Source of the DNA: Macrothele yani | Taxonomy: Eukaryota > Arthropoda > Arachnida > Araneae > Macrothelidae | Direction: 5' to 3' | Assembly: GCA_039090855.1 (NCBI GenBank) | Contig: CM077011.1 | Location: 16,431,001-16,495,000, forward strand | DNA: 64,000 bases | Shown here: positions 10,107 to 20,475 of the stretch, piece after piece | How the letters are laid out: every line of letters starts with the position of its first letter | Numbering within the stretch: position 1 is the first letter of the stretch | The notes under the pieces: generated by a model | Database searches by the model: none | What the model saw: only the letters and a program-made list of their open reading frames with translations | Told to the model about the DNA's origin: nothing | Made by a program: the position numbers and the translations under genes

Positions 10107-10699
10107 TACTAGATCAAAATACGGTGAGCGTATGGTGTACCAAAATCACAGTCAAAATAAGAAGTGTAATCCCTCTGGAAGTAATGCATGGTTGGCATCA
10201 ATGAGACATGCCCACAATATAAAGATCTGGGGAGTGAGAAGTCAATTATTTGCCACTGGCGAATGAGTGCTGTTTTGATGTCTTGCAGGTTTTTCTGAGC
10301 TACCTTGCGGGCATCGATACTCCTACCTACGGCATCCTACACGTGCTCACTGGAACTGTATCTTTGGAAAACGCAGCGAACTCCGTTCGTTTCATGTTCC
10401 GTCCTTCACGGCACTCTTAGACGAATCTCGCTTTGTGTGGACTCATGTTGTTACCCATTGGGTAGAAATCTACGGCAACTGCACCAGCAAAGCCTTTGAT
10501 AGATGTTGAGAAACATAACCGATATTTTGCGGCAGTCCTATGATCTTTAGAAGAAACATGGGTGTAAGTAATATTTCCTCCTAATGAAAAAACCCACCTA
10601 CACAGTTACGTTATCACCAAGAAAAACACTTCGATTTTGTTATTAGACGTGTAGCATGTGTTATTATCACTGCAGAACAAAACACGTTTCTTATAGGGA
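10107..10699. other. no gene recognised
   Basis: This mixed-composition sequence lies between the Tc1-like element and the 56-bp array. No open frame resembles a known family, and no inverted repeats were noticed. Confidence 0.5.
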
Positions 10700-11173
10700 A
10701 AGGTGCCTCATCCAGGAACAAGATATCTAATATAGAAACATAGAGAGAAAGGCGCGTAATCCAGGAACAAGATGTCCAATATAGAAACATACATACCATA
10801 GAGAAAGGTGCCTCATCTAGGAACAAGATGTCCAATATAGAAACATACGTACCATAGAGAAAGGCGCCTAATCCAGGAACAAGATGTCCAGTATAGAAAC
10901 ATACATACCATAGAGAAAGGTGCCTCATCCAGGAACAAGATGTCCAATATAGGAACATACATATCATAGAGAAAGGTGCCTCATTCAGGACCAAGATGTC
11001 CGATATAGAAATATATATACCACAGAGAAAGGTGCCTCATTCAGGAACAAGATGTCCAATATAGAAACATACATACCATAGAGAAAGGCGCCTAATCCAG
11101 GAACAAGATGTCCAATATAGAAACATACATACCATAGAGAAAGGTGCCTAATCCAGGAACAAGATGTCCAATA
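10700..11173. repeat. 56-bp minisatellite, about 8 units
   Basis: The marker GAACAAGATGTCCAATATAG recurs at 10765, 10821 and 10877, a 56-bp period, and onward to about 11165. Units also contain AAACATACATACCATAGAGA and GGTGCCTCATCCAG. Open frames on the minus strand (LFLDEAPFSMVCMFLYW repeats) only read the repeat. The last unit is interrupted at its TA by a Tc1-like element. Confidence 0.93.
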
Positions 11174-11175
11174 TA

Positions 11176-11665
11176 CACTGCTGGCCACCCAAAATGCAAT
11201 ACCAAGAAGGAAGCATCCGATTGGCCTGAAATTCGCAGTATGCGTCGCCCGCGAGAGGACATGTAAACGATTGACATTGCAGGGCATATGCAAATCATGT
11301 GCGCCCTGCACGCCACCGAGAAGCACTATAAGAAGGGTGCACAGAAGGCGGGGTGCAAGTAGTGGAAGTGTGTTGTTCTGCCGAACCTGTGCGTGGGAAG
11401 CTTCCTGATGCCTCGTCGCAGAATACGGCAGTCATTCCAGCACGTTTCAGAGTTCGACAGAGGACAAATAGTGGCTTATCGCGAGAGCGGATTATCGTAC
11501 CAAGACATCGGCGCCCATGTGGGACGACATCCAGCTACAGTGAGGCGAATATGGATTCGGTGGGTGCAGGAGGAACGGACGGACCGACGTGAGCGATTGC
11601 CGCAGCCGCGGCACACCACAGAACATCGTGTACGCTGAAGAACGTACATTGGAGAAATACCAGTC
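11176..11665 (+). mobile_element. Tc1-like DNA transposon, family 3, 5' part
   Basis: A terminal sequence CACTGCTGGCCACCCAAAAT starts right after a TA inside the last 56-bp unit, so the array is older than this insertion. The leader includes CGATTGACATTGCAGGG and a helix-turn-helix start. The element stops near 11665, where SINE D-related sequence begins; the catalytic region and the right end are absent. Confidence 0.8.
11408..11638 (+). pseudogene. Tc1-like transposase N-terminus (family 3), truncated
   Basis: The translation begins MPRRRIRQSFQHVSEFDRGQ and continues with YRESGLSYQDIGAHVGRHPA, TVRRIWIRWVQE and ERLPQPRHTTEHRVR. This is the paired helix-turn-helix plus linker of Tc1-type transposases. 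The first 76 codons are open, but the catalytic core is missing. ATG 11408 fits the family start better than an in-frame ATG 15 bp upstream. Confidence 0.85.
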
Positions 11666-11681
11666 AATTTGGTGTACGGAA

Positions 11682-11817
11682 CGTAACATCACACATTTAT
11701 TTTTCGAAGCGCTGAAAAAGGGATTCTCTTGTTTTTCCTGCCTCGCAGTGTGGAAAGAACATCACACCATTGCGAGAACTTTAACGGCAAGGTCATTCTT
11801 GAAGTTCGGTCGCCATG
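11682..11817 (-). mobile_element. SINE D body fragment, minus strand
   Basis: It matches the body at 30428-30570: ATTTTTCGAAGCGCTGAAAA, GGGATTCTCTTGTTTTTCC, TCGCAGTGTGGAAAGAACAT and ACACCATTGCGAGA, ending TTCGGTCGCCAT. The tRNA-like part lies 620 bp away at 12433-12640 and not adjacent, so this locus appears split by inserted sequence. Confidence 0.65.
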
Positions 11818-12432
11818 TAACGTATACTCTCGATTCACTTTCCTTTTGATTTTTACTATCTCTGGTTATTTTATTTTACTATGTAAATTATCTTCTTACT
11901 GAACGAGATGTTATTTCACCCGCTGAATGAGATCTGGCAATGAGTGTAAGTCATGACGTGGTGGTAGCCAGTATAAATAGGCGCGTTCAACGATACGTAG
12001 AGAGAGCTTTTTGTTGATGTGCGTAGGGAGAGCTGTTGTTGTAAAAGTGAGCTGTTGTTGTACGAAGTGAGCTGTGGTTTATGTGTCAGAAAGCTGTTGT
12101 TGTATAAAGAGATCTTCGTTTATGTGAGAGCCAGAAGTTTCACTAATAAAGAATTTGTTGTAAGTACGTTTTTCTCAGTTCATAGTTTTGTCAGATCTCT
12201 GTCTGGCTGTTAGGTTTATTTCATTAGTTGATTATTATTAACAACCAGCATAAGACTTTATTCATCTTAATTACTACTACAACATTACTAGCAGTTTAAA
12301 AGCTTGTTCATTATTATTACTACACTGCTAGCAGGAAAGTTTATTCATGATATAATTAACAAACAACAAGCATTAGAAGAAGCATTAGCTTAGAAGAAGC
12401 TGAATTCATTAATTAGCTTAGTAAAAGCTATA
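11818..12432 (+). mobile_element. possible solo LTR or other insertion inside SINE D
   Basis: In the 30571 locus the SINE D body ends CGCCAT and is followed at once by TATAACGAAG. Here the same two blocks are 615 bp apart, with similar short edges (GTAAC left, TATAAC right). The insert has a TATA box (AGTATAAATAGG, about 11970), repeated GAGCTGTTGTTGTA blocks (12002-12110) and AATAAA (12144), as in a retroelement LTR. TG...CA ends are not clear, so the class is uncertain. Confidence 0.35.
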
Positions 12433-12640
12433 TTCATTATAGCCAATATAACGAAGTAAATTTCTTCGTCATTTTTGTCCACGCCGAGCATCAAACCGGG
12501 TCCCTTCACTCCGGAGTAAGTCGCTCTCCCAACTGAGCTGCGCGGACAGGTGCTCCAAGTGCTAGATTTCAGCAGAAATGCACATCTTACACATCATGTG
12601 CGTCCTGCGGCGCAGGCACGTCGCACGTGCTATTTAAAAA
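12433..12640 (-). mobile_element. SINE D tRNA-like part, minus strand
   Basis: On the plus strand it reads TATAACGAAGTAAATTTCTT, CGTCATTTTTGTCCACGCC, then the complement of a tRNA-like segment ending AACTGAGCTGCGCGGAC. Compared with the two copies at 30249-30747, it has a mutated B box (GCATCAAACCGGG). The 3' flank is more diverged. Confidence 0.7.
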
Positions 12641-13369
12641 GGCACAAAATGAGAGGTATAAGCTCGCTGTTCTTTGCTTTGGGAATGTGTTTCAGCCCGA
12701 AATCGAGGTATTTGATGTACAAGTTATTACTATTCTATGCAGGTTGGCTAAAATCACTTGTACAATAATATTATTTATTACTACACTGCAAATGAGTTCA
12801 GAAATTGCGACGCAATTTCTAGAAAATTTGTTTAACATGTAATGGACATTTTGTCCTTTAATTTGGTATTTAATATGACTCCCATCCCTATCTTAGGAAT
12901 TCCCCCCCTGTTCACTCCGTCTTAAGGAGCAATCACAAGGATTAACCGCATGAGAAAAACGCACTGTAAAAGCTGGTTTTCTGAGACGCGGTAATAAATT
13001 TCATCAATATGCTCCTTCGGGGAGCTGTGAGTGCGGTGGAATATGATGATGTGCCCCAGCAGATTTCGAGAAGTCAGTACCTTTTTTCAGTGATCATCCT
13101 TATATACGTTCAGACTCGTTTTCTATAAAAAAAGGTTTTCCATTTGTTATTTTCGCTATTTATTCCCCATAGAGGTATAAAACGACGCTAAATATTAAAT
13201 TTCGTCTTGATAGATATAATAGCTTTTGAGTGACGGTGGTATCACAAACCACACACATAAACACCACCGTGAAAATACTCAGATCACGCTCGATGGAACC
13301 CAACATGGCATTTCTGTTGAAATCTTGAAGTCCAATTTCTTTGCGGTTACAATGTAGTCAACCTCGATA
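12641..13369. other. no gene recognised
   Basis: The stretch is AT-rich, with a GC-richer patch near 12880-12920. No repeat family, terminal repeat or protein domain was recognised. Confidence 0.5.
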
Positions 13370-13921
13370 TACCGCCCTTGTGGCGCAGTCGCCTAAGCGC
13401 TGGCTTACGACCATTGGTCCGAGAAGGGTCCGGGTTAGGATCCCGGTGAGGCATGGATGTTGCGTTTGTATTACCGCACTGGCTCTCTCCCTTCCCTGGA
13501 ACCGGTGTCGCGGATAGCGTGGTGGTTAACGGTCGTGACTGCTACGGAGAGATCTCAGGTTCGATCCCAGGCAGGTACGAACGCTCGAACCACTGAATAT
13601 CCGCCGTGAGTTGGATGGGCACGTTAAATAGTCGAACCCTGGATACTGTCACCCCCCCCCCCCCCGGTTATAAATAAGGGCGACTTCCTCCCGCTTTCTA
13701 CCTCGCTTCCGTGTGACTTTCCAGCCGGGCACTCTCGCCCAAATCTTCTAGCTTCCTACTTCTAAGGGTTTTTAAAGACCTGCGGTCAGACACTGCCTTC
13801 CTAAAATCCTCTACATGTGATCTTATCTTTCCCTAGAACCAGTGGCCCTTAATTAGGGAAGGGCGACTGCTTACAGCCCATAGAGTTGCTCATAGTGGTC
13901 GTTAAACCTTAAAAAAAAAGA
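13370..13921 (+). mobile_element. SINE family A copy split by SINE C
   Basis: The 5' part (13370-13507: CCGCCCTTGTGGCGCAGTCG start, mutated B box GGTTAGGATCCC, body to CTGGAACCGGTG) and the 3' part (13831-13921: CCTAGAACCAGTGGCCC to the A-run) make one copy when SINE C is removed. The 14 bp at the junction appear twice (13494-13507 and 13831-13844, two mismatches), a target duplication. Confidence 0.9.
13508..13830 (+). mobile_element. tRNA-derived SINE, family C, nested in SINE A
   Basis: This 323-bp element has an A-box side (ATAGCGTGGTGGTTAACGG), a B box (GGTTCGATCCC, about 13559) and a body shared with 41479-41797 (GGTACGAACGCTCGAACCAC, AATATCCGCCG, ATAAATAAGGGCG, TTTCTACCTCGCTTC, CCTCTACATGTGATC). 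A C-run of about 14 lies at 13652. The other copy confirms both boundaries. Confidence 0.9.
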
Positions 13922-14700
13922 ACCTTGATGTACCGCCACCATTTGTTTCATTACACTGTAGCCCTATATCAGGGGTGGTTTTATACCAAATTTGCCAAAT
14001 ATTTTTAAGTCACCCAAAGTTTATTTATTACGGCTCGTCAAATGCCATAATAAATACGAAATTAAAAACACGTTAATAGGGAAAAAATCGCAGTTATGTG
14101 TTGTGCGCTTAGTAGTTCGAAGTGTCGTCCCCGTTTCGGAAGCTTTTGGTTTGTATTAAACGCGAAAATTTACTTTGCATTGTAGGAAGATAAAGCCAAA
14201 ATTTTAATTGTAAGGAAATGAATAAGATATCACGATTCGCTTCTGAAACTCTATCAAGTGTAAATTTTTAGCATTACACAAATTCATTTTGCATATCTTA
14301 GTTTCTTTTAAAAACCTTGTCAATTTTCATTTGGGTTTTAGATTTCAATCCAATTATTTTCAGAGCACAATTTGATTTAACAAGCGCGTTTGAAATGCCG
14401 CCATCCTGTGAGTTTGCTTCAAAGAATCTTCTTAATGTCGAAAGGCAGTGATTCGCATCATTGATTGAATCATTGTCTTTAACGGATTGATTTATGGACC
14501 GAAAAACCGGTAAGGGAATTTTTCACGCAGTTTGCAAGTAGCTGTACATCAAGTGTGTTTTATGTCGGGCTATTTCTTTTATTATTATACAGAGCATCTT
14601 ATCAAGTTTTTATACAGGTTGGTATTTTCAGTGTGGGGAATCTTTTGTAGCTGATCAGATGTCAGAACGATAGTTGAGCTCTTGCAAGTATTTTTGCAGC
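13922..14700. other. no gene recognised
   Basis: This AT-rich unique-looking sequence holds no repeat or protein that I recognise. Confidence 0.5.
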
Positions 14701-14812
14701 ATCTGAGGCGTTGTTACAGCAACTTCTTGAATGATACGCTGTTTCAAATCGTCCTAATCTCGAACTTTTCTCTGGTACATACAATGCTTAATTAAGCTCC
14801 ATGCAAAAAAGT

Positions 14813-15439
14813 TCAGTGGAGCAAGGGAGATCTAGACGGCAAGATAGTTGGACTTCCTCTACCGATCCACCGTCCAGGCAAATACTCTTTCAAAAACTTT
14901 GGTAACATCTCCATGGAAGTGTGGTGGAGTATCATCTTGCTGAAACGTAAAACCTGCAGGAATATGTGCAACAGCAAAAATATGCAGCATGCCATGGTAA
15001 GTGTGCCCGTCATTCTGGGTTCTACGAGGGAAAAATGGACCGATGACGCCATTTTTGGGCACCCATAACCAGATATTGAATTTCCGTGTGTCCCTTTCAT
15101 TTTCCATCACTTAGTGAGGATTCTCCCCACCCCATATGCGACAATCGTGTCTGTTAGCTTTCCCGTATACGTGAAAGGTTGATTTATCACTGAATAATAA
15201 TTGGGATTGTCATCGACACAGCTGATCATCTCAACAGCGAAATCAGTCCCGAAGCGGTGATCGTCTGGCTTAAGGTGTTGAAGAAGTTGAATTTTGCACG
15301 CACGCAAAAGGAGACGTTTGTGAACAATGTCGTGCAGTGTTGAACGAGGAGTCTGCAGTTCCTTACTAGCCTGTCTAATTAACGTACGTGGGCTCCTAGA
15401 GAAGGACTCACTCTCCCGATCCGCAGACTCATCGGTCAC
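14813..15439 (-). pseudogene. Tc/mariner-superfamily transposase remnant (DUF4817-linked type)
   Basis: Two minus-strand blocks are recognisable. The first (15439-15110) has RSPRTLIRQASKELQTPRST, LHDIVHKRLLLRACKIQLLQ and LKPDDHRFGTDFAVEM, then a weakened first-aspartate region. The second (15110-14813) has DTRKFNIWLWVPKN and FTFQQDDTPPHFHGDVTKVF, the second-aspartate motif, followed in another frame by LPGRWIGRGSPTILPSRSP, the region before the third acidic residue. This order is typical of the arthropod FQQDGAPPHF transposases. Frame changes and truncation on both sides make it a pseudogene. A related N-terminal domain lies at 21017. Confidence 0.8.
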
Positions 15440-15624
15440 ATGCTTTTTTTGGGTGTTTACCAGTTTATGAAACCAAACTTCCCGTCTCGCTTGGAGTCTT
15501 ATCCCACTGAAGAGTAGATTTGGATGAGGGAGGACCTACATTCCATTCCATCCCCTTCGTGCACGCCGCCGAACATGCGTAACTAATTTAAATTCATCTA
15601 ACCAAAACATGCACTTCAGCTTCC

Positions 15625-15780
15625 GCTGTGGCGTTGTGACGTACTACAGAGGTAAAGCTTCAGCCAAGACGACAAATCTGCAGCGATACTTTCCGTCCGT
15701 GTAGCTTAGTTGGAGAGCAACTTAATCCAGAGTGAGGAGGCGCGCTTTCGATCTCTGTTATGGACAAATGTGTGTTTTCG
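15625..15780 (+). mobile_element. tRNA-derived SINE, family E copy
   Basis: A leader (GTGACGTACTACAGAGGTAA, AAGACGACAAATCTGCAGCG) precedes a tRNA-like segment (GTAGCTTAGTTGGAGAGCAA, GGAGGCGCGCTTTCGATCTC). The same leader plus tRNA order occurs on the minus strand at 50725-50860 and 56520-56655. The B box here is degraded (CTTTCGATCTCTG). Confidence 0.75.
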
Positions 15781-17006
15781 TAGCATCCACATCTCGATTA
15801 AAACAATACCCGTCCTTATGCCGTTTTTGCGCGTGCGCGACTACTGATGCCACGCCCGCACTATAGATCTTGAAAGCCGGCACGTCGCCAAGGGAATGCA
15901 AGGGTAGGCAGGAGCCCACCTTGACATTTATCTTGCCCACCCTGCCGCCCACCCAATTCAAGATGTGCCATTTTTCAATTTTTCAACATTAAAATATAAA
16001 CTGGACTTTGCCAGTAATAATGAGTCTGGTGTTCTTCGTCGCGTAGCTCTGGTACTTCCCTAAGGAAGTGCGTTGTTTACTTTTCCGTAGAAAGGTTATC
16101 AAAATAGGTCCATGAAAATTCAATTCAGTTGTTATCCAAATCTGTCCTTATGTTAAGCCACTTTTCATGTTTTGTATAGCCAGGGGTAATTAAGGAGGGT
16201 GAATAGGAATTCACTGAGGAATGCCGTTACTAATTGCTCGGCTGTTGGTTTTACTAAGTAGGGGATTCCAACAAGGAAAGGTAGAGCTATACAAGCGCTC
16301 TTAAGCCAGCCCCAGGGCAGTGAGGAAGCGGGACGTGGCTGACGGCTGCTTTGCAGGAGGGAAACACAAGGTAAGGTCGCTGGCTTGAAGGACGGGAGTT
16401 AAAGAGTAGGGAGGTGTGTCTTCGTGTCACGACGTTCACATTTGATTTAGGTAAACAAATAGAACGTTTTTCTTTAAAAAAAATCGTTCAAGTACCCTAA
16501 TGTAAGTAAAATTTTGAAAAGTTATTAAGATAATGCATTGAGAGCCAGAAAAATGTTGAAGGCGATATTCTACCAACACTTACATACTTATATCTTACAC
16601 CACTAACCCATAAGTCATTGTCATGTTATCTTGTTGGTTTACCAGTAGCGTAACTAGTGCGATTCAGGTGTGTGTGTGTGTGTGTGTTTCTGGCGCGGAA
16701 GGAATTGTACCGAATTCCTTTGCAGCAGCATTAAAAAATTATTTCTATCTTTTAGTGTTTCGTAAATAAAAGTTGCTATCAAACTTGTCCCAACAAAAAT
16801 AATACCCGTCCACCCGTCGCGCACCTGAAGTCTCTGCTTGAAAGTGTGAAGAGACAACTCTTGAAAGTGAAGTCTCTGCTTGAAAGTGTGAAGAGACAAC
16901 TCTTGGAGAGATTTCCTATTGACTGAGCTTTAGTTAGAGAAAATATAATGAGTGGTTACCGCATTACAAGCCGTAATTTTTTTTATACATCTAGCTTGGA
17001 CACCCT
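15781..17006. other. no gene recognised; 42-bp direct duplication
   Basis: A (TG)n tract lies at about 16668-16687. At 16826-16909 a 42-bp sequence starting GAAGTCTCTGCTTGAAAGTG is present twice in tandem. The rest shows no gene or repeat family I recognise. Confidence 0.55.
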
Positions 17007-18238
17007 GTATAGAGCCTTCGCACATGACGTCACAAAAGTGTCTGCTAGACTCCGGGTGGTTAGAAAGTACTCGAGTTGGTCTCCCTCCGTGCTTTTCAAT
17101 GGCTGCTGCTGTTGTAAATAGAGTTAAAAAAACTGTTCTTTTTGACAGTTTTCCATCTTAATGTGGTGGAAAAGCAACGTTACGAAGAAAAGCTTTGAAA
17201 TAATGGCATGGAAGATCCATATGACATACCTGAAAGATATTTTTATCGTCTGGAAATTTGTGTTGCTACGCACCTCCCTGATCTGAACTATCACGATATT
17301 TATAACTATTTAATAGGCAGTTTTTCGTGTTATACAGGAAAAGCTCTGAAAGCTCATAAAAGCTTTGACGAATATAAATATTTTACCAGTGGGTGGGTTA
17401 GAAATGTTTTATTTCTGAAGACTGAAAACGAAAAATTTCTTACCCAGTCTAAGGTAAGTTGTTACATTTCTGACTGGTTCCAGTGTGTATGGGCGGTTCC
17501 AGTGTGTATTGCAATTGATAAAAAGAAAATACCGACTTATCATATCCCGAAAAACGGTCTGTTTTTTCACCAGAAAAAAGAAAAAAGAAAAAGAAAACAG
17601 ATCCGGAAAAACGGACATCACAATGTATGGCAGCACCCTTTAATTCTATGTGGACGTATATCCTTAAATTTTGGTTGGGAAAAAAGGCTTCTCTTTCAGT
17701 ATTTAGAAATCAGTAACAGTACAAAATCTTGAAAGTTAACGAAAGCTTAGCAATTTATGATTCGACAGCAATGTTAATCCGTCATGCATTAGAAGTATTT
17801 TAAAGAGAATAACAAGGATTTACGTAAAAACTTGAAAATAATACATAAGAGTGAGTAAGAAGATGTACCGATATAAATTCGACTATTAAGGTAATAAAAT
17901 ATGCAGTTTTACGATACCTGAAACGAAGTGATTACTACAGAACCTTTCGGCCTGGATGGCCATGCCTTCCGATTTACTGCTGTTTTCCACATAATCAGTC
18001 GTTTTTTCTGCCGTTGGAAAGCGATAAAAGGAAATTCCACTACCTTACTCGTACTTTGGGAAGCACCCATACGCCACATAACTTTTAACCATTTCTAAAA
18101 CTTTAGACAATCGAGTGACAGAGGGTCCAGAAATCGCTTCCCCATGTTAATCCTATGGGAACCTTACCAGCCGAGCTTTCTCTTAACCAACCGGAAGTAA
18201 CCGTGACGTCAAAAATGACGTCAGTGCAAAGGCTCTAT
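17007..18238 (+). mobile_element. TIR DNA element carrying a coding exon
   Basis: The left end TATAGAGCCTTCGCACATGA (about 17007) and the complement of the right end (TATAGAGCCTTTGCACTGAC, ending about 18238) match. Similarity continues with gaps for about 70 bp (TGACGTCA, CCGGGTGGTTAGAAAG against CCGGTTGGTTAAGAGAAAG). TA/TATA flanks are present on both sides. The element is about 1.23 kb and contains one recognisable exon (17208-17453). I do not recognise the superfamily. Confidence 0.65.
17208..17453 (+). CDS. exon of a SWIM/YqaJ-associated-type protein (partial)
   Basis: The translation begins MEDPYDIPERYFYRLEICVA and contains HLPDLNYHDIYNYLIGSFSC, YTGKALKAHKSF and DEYKYFTSGWVRNVLFLK. The pattern D-I-Y-N-Y-L-I-x-S-x-S-x-Y-T-G-K-x-L-K-A and Y-F-x-S-G-W-V is, from memory, the N-terminal domain of arthropod and cnidarian uncharacterised proteins that carry a SWIM zinc finger and YqaJ-like nuclease. 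The frame is open up to a consensus donor (AAG|GTAAGT, 17451-17459), where the similarity stops. Later exons with SWIM cysteines were not found, so this may be a gene fragment captured by the TIR element or the first exon of a decayed transposon gene. The upstream 5' end is not certain. Confidence 0.5.
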
Positions 18239-18349
18239 ATATCGGCGGTTGGCGGATGTCAAGGGTTTGACGTTACATCAAGGGATATTTTATATAGAGC
18301 ATCTGTTTACTTTTTAATATATATATGGATAATGGATAATCAGGAAAAC

Positions 18350-20170
18350 GACGGAAAATTGGTATGGTGGGGTGCCAATTGGCGGTAGGAAAATATCAAA
18401 TCTACGCTATGCCGATGACACCACTATAATAGCTGGTTCAGAGGAGGAGATTGTGCAGTTTCTCAAATGCATTGAAGACTACAGCGCTGAAACTGGTCTG
18501 AAACTAAATAGAGCCAAGTGATTCCTCAAAACTTAGAACAGATTAGAGCCCTGTACGGGCTGGGCCTGCCTACAATTTAAAACTTACGGGCCGGGCATAC
18601 AATTTCGTAAGCGGGCTTGGACGGGCCTGCACTTGCATGTGTACCGTGTAGTCAGGTTGTTGATAAATTTAGGTCATTCTGTTTTTGAAATTTCTGTCTT
18701 TCCCTTCCCGTGATCATATTTCTTGTTTCTCGCAATCATTCTTCTCTCCCGCCTTGTGCTATTATTTATTTATTTTGCGCGCGTCTTTTCGACTTTGATC
18801 TTTGGTAATCGCACTACCCTTCGAATTCATATTCCATTTATTTCGGAAGTTTACACCAGAAAAACACTTGCTCCGTACGATGATTTGCATTTATAGGAAT
18901 AATTAGGAATCAATTAAAGCTTCAATGTGCGCTAGTAAACTATTGTTAGGCTCTGTCTTTATAATTTTGATTTGCTACTTGCTTTTTTTAAAATATGGAT
19001 GAATACTGGGTAGGGTGAATTAGAGATTCGAGGAACAAAACACTCGGAAAATTGTGTTACATTTGGATTTTGGGAGTTATATCCTGAACCTGAAGAATTA
19101 AAATCAAAGACGTCGGGCCAACAGAACGGAATCATATTCTGCGTACGAGAGTTTGTTGTATTAACTATTAACCATTAAGCATGTTATTGTGTGTGCGTGT
19201 GTGTAACTGAGCATCAATTTATATTATGTCCTGGGCAAAAGTGTCAAAGAAGACAGTACGTGACTCGTATAAACAGTGATCTGACCCTACGATGGGTTCG
19301 ATTGAAATGACGATAATTTACTTAAGTTCACTGAATACTATTTATTGCATTTGCCGTATTTCTGGTTACTGGTGGGTTAGTTAACTTACTTATGCCCTCT
19401 TTTTACACGAGTTTCGAGTTACTCTAAAACGTTATAGTACAAATACCGTCTGTGTTAAAGCAAGTGACAGATATGCAAGTAAAACCTATGCCGGACCTAA
19501 ATGGTCGGGCCGGGTCGAGCCTGACATTAATTGGGTGGAAACGGGCCGGACCGGGTCGGGTCGAGCCTGGCATTTACGTGGTGGGCCCGGGCCGGGCTCG
19601 GGCCTAAAAATATTGCCTCTGCAGGGCTCTAGAACACATACCTGATATTGCTCAAATATCAGAAGTCATATATGTGGGTGCCCGCGTTACCAACAACGGC
19701 AATTGCGAAGGCGAGGTCAAAAGGAGGATCGAAATGGCCAAATCTGCACTGGCTGGGCTTACAAAAAACTGGAAGGTTCGCCACATCAGCAGAACCACCA
19801 AGTTAAGGCTGGTCCAAGCTCTCGTGTTTCCCATCGCGACTTACGGTTCTGAAACGGACCTTAAATGAAGCATGTCGCAGAAGAATTGAGGCATTTGAAA
19901 TTATCTGCTACACATGCATGGTGGGTTGTGTGTACGACTAATGCATCAATTTTGAGAGAGCTCGGCGTAAAAGAGCACAAACGACTTCCTTCGACAATCC
20001 AACAACACATACTAACCTTCTTTGGCCACATCATCCGGCGAGACGGTTTAGAAAAATTTTATTCAGGGAAACGTCAACGGCAAAAGAACGAGAGGGCGTC
20101 CCCCAGACAGATTCATCGATCAAATAAAAACTCTCACAAATCTATCGTTTTGCAGAAATCATGAGAACTG
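18350..20170 (+). pseudogene. LINE reverse transcriptase fragment, split by a hAT-like element
   Basis: Before the insertion (18380-18543) the frame reads GGVPIGGRKISNLRYADDTT, IIAGSEEEIVQFLK and CIEDYSAETGLKLNRAK, which include the catalytic Y-A-D-D box and the following G-L-K-x-N motif of a non-LTR reverse transcriptase. After it (19640-20170) come IYVGARVTNNGNCEGEVKRR, ALAGLTKNWKVRHISR and TTKLRLVQALVFPIATYGSE, the post-RT region. The 3' part is frameshifted. The upstream endonuclease and most RT motifs are missing. It is related to, but much more decayed than, the RTE LINE at 36806. Confidence 0.85.
18544..19631. mobile_element. hAT-like non-autonomous element inserted in the LINE
   Basis: The ends TAGAGCCCTGTACGGGC (18544) and the complement TAGAGCCCTGCAGAGGC (ending 19631) are inverted repeats. 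The 8-bp flanks GAACAGAT (18536-18543) and GAACACAT (19632-19639) differ at one base, which fits hAT target duplications. GC-rich GGGCCGGGC-type blocks lie inside both ends and the middle is AT-rich. No transposase frame is seen, so it is non-autonomous at about 1.09 kb. Confidence 0.75.
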
Positions 20171-20431
20171 TGGAGAATAGACAGGAATGGCGAATCTTGA
20201 CTACCGACAGGATGTGAATTGGGTCACGACGCTCGAACCCATCAACGAAGAGAGAGGAGGAGAGATGTCTGTTCAGACCCAGCGGGTGGCGTTAGGTAAG
20301 GGTGACGGCAAATGGGGGAGCATTATTTCGAGAGTTGACTGTACTTTCACTTACATTAGTATGAGAAAGTAAAATTTTGTAATATGGGGCAACGAAAAGA
20401 AGTTATTTTTCAATGCTGGCGGACAAAGTGT

Positions 20432-20475
20432 GGGAGACCCCAATACTGATGCTGTGCGCAGTATTGGGGTATCCC
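20432..20475. repeat. short inverted repeat (hairpin)
   Basis: Arms of 17 bp with one mismatch (20432-20448 and 20459-20475; core ACCCCAATACTG) flank a 10-base spacer. The surrounding 20171-20713 otherwise holds only LINE 3' remnants and unrecognised sequence. Confidence 0.8.

Noticed and set aside
10614..11326. Minus-strand open frames with repeated LFLDEAPFSMVCMFLYW-like text
   Set aside because: They read through the 56-bp minisatellite and the start of a Tc1-like element; no start context or domain supports a protein.
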